NCBI GenBank assembly: GCA_021372515.1
Contig: JAJFUG010000201.1
Coordinates: 1-53,676 of the forward strand
DNA from: a bacterium
GTDB taxonomy: Bacteria > Gemmatimonadota > Glassbacteria > GWA2-58-10
Reading direction: 5' to 3'
Length of the DNA stretch: 53,676 nt
Shown here: positions 53,668 to 53,676 of the stretch, in pieces
How positions within the stretch are numbered: the stretch's first letter is position 1
How the letters are laid out: every line of letters starts with the position of its first letter
Notes under the pieces: model-generated
What the model was told of the DNA's origin: nothing
What the model saw: only the letters and a program-made list of their open reading frames with translations
Database searches by the model: none
Position numbers and translations under genes: made by a program

Positions 53668-53676
53668 AATACTTTC

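Overview
This GC-rich window begins in the last codons of tuf. It then carries an uninterrupted S10-spc-alpha ribosomal protein superoperon (1-16071): rpsJ, rplCDWB, rpsS, rplV, rpsC, rplP, rpmC, rpsQ, rplNXE, rpsN, rpsH, rplF, rplR, rpsE, rpmD, rplO, secY, map, infA, rpmJ, rpsM, rpsK, rpsD, rpoA and rplQ. A clear intrinsic terminator closes it. There is no rRNA gene and I found no tRNA. An LptD-like outer-membrane protein, several lipoproteins and GWxTD proteins point to a diderm bacterium. Together with DUF6599-like and DUF4321 proteins they suggest an uncultured lineage near the FCB or Glassbacteria/Latescibacterota-type phyla. That placement is an inference made without any marker-gene tree.

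From 16.1 to 26.8 kb lie mixed genes: a secreted GHL10-type glycoside hydrolase, mazG, tatC, an LptD-like protein, a secreted heparinase II/III-type polysaccharide lyase, a class III aminotransferase and a sugar-nucleotide epimerase.

From 26.9 to 36.2 kb is a cell-envelope cluster in one orientation. It holds a DUF6599-like lipoprotein, a DUF362 lipoprotein with a Tat-like signal, a membrane polyferredoxin that looks like a NapH-NapG fusion, two secreted GWxTD proteins (one with TPRs), a second DUF6599-like lipoprotein and a single-pass membrane protein. I read it as a possible redox and envelope system whose joint function I cannot assign. It is followed by a peptide-type ABC importer (binding protein and two permeases) that has no ATPase genes next to it.

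From 39.7 to 42.5 kb are a palindromic repeat, a 74-residue orphan, yggT, an AT-richer islet with a NYN-domain nuclease, and a MacB/FtsX-type permease. From 42.7 to 46.2 kb a tight operon encodes a polyprenyl diphosphate synthase, ApbE, a NusG-domain-II protein, a Gx-family membrane protein and DUF4321. The first four resemble part of the flavin-based extracellular electron transfer (FLEET) locus of Gram-positive bacteria.

The right end has a PAS-GGEEF diguanylate cyclase and a PpiD/SurA-like foldase on the minus strand, and then a TPR protein-aroQ-efp-accB-accC operon on the plus strand. That operon has a near-consensus promoter at its start and an intrinsic terminator at its end. The two candidate new systems are the 26.9-36.2 kb envelope cluster and the FLEET-like operon in what looks like a diderm genome. 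Perfect GC-rich palindromes also sit at three of the five convergent gene junctions.
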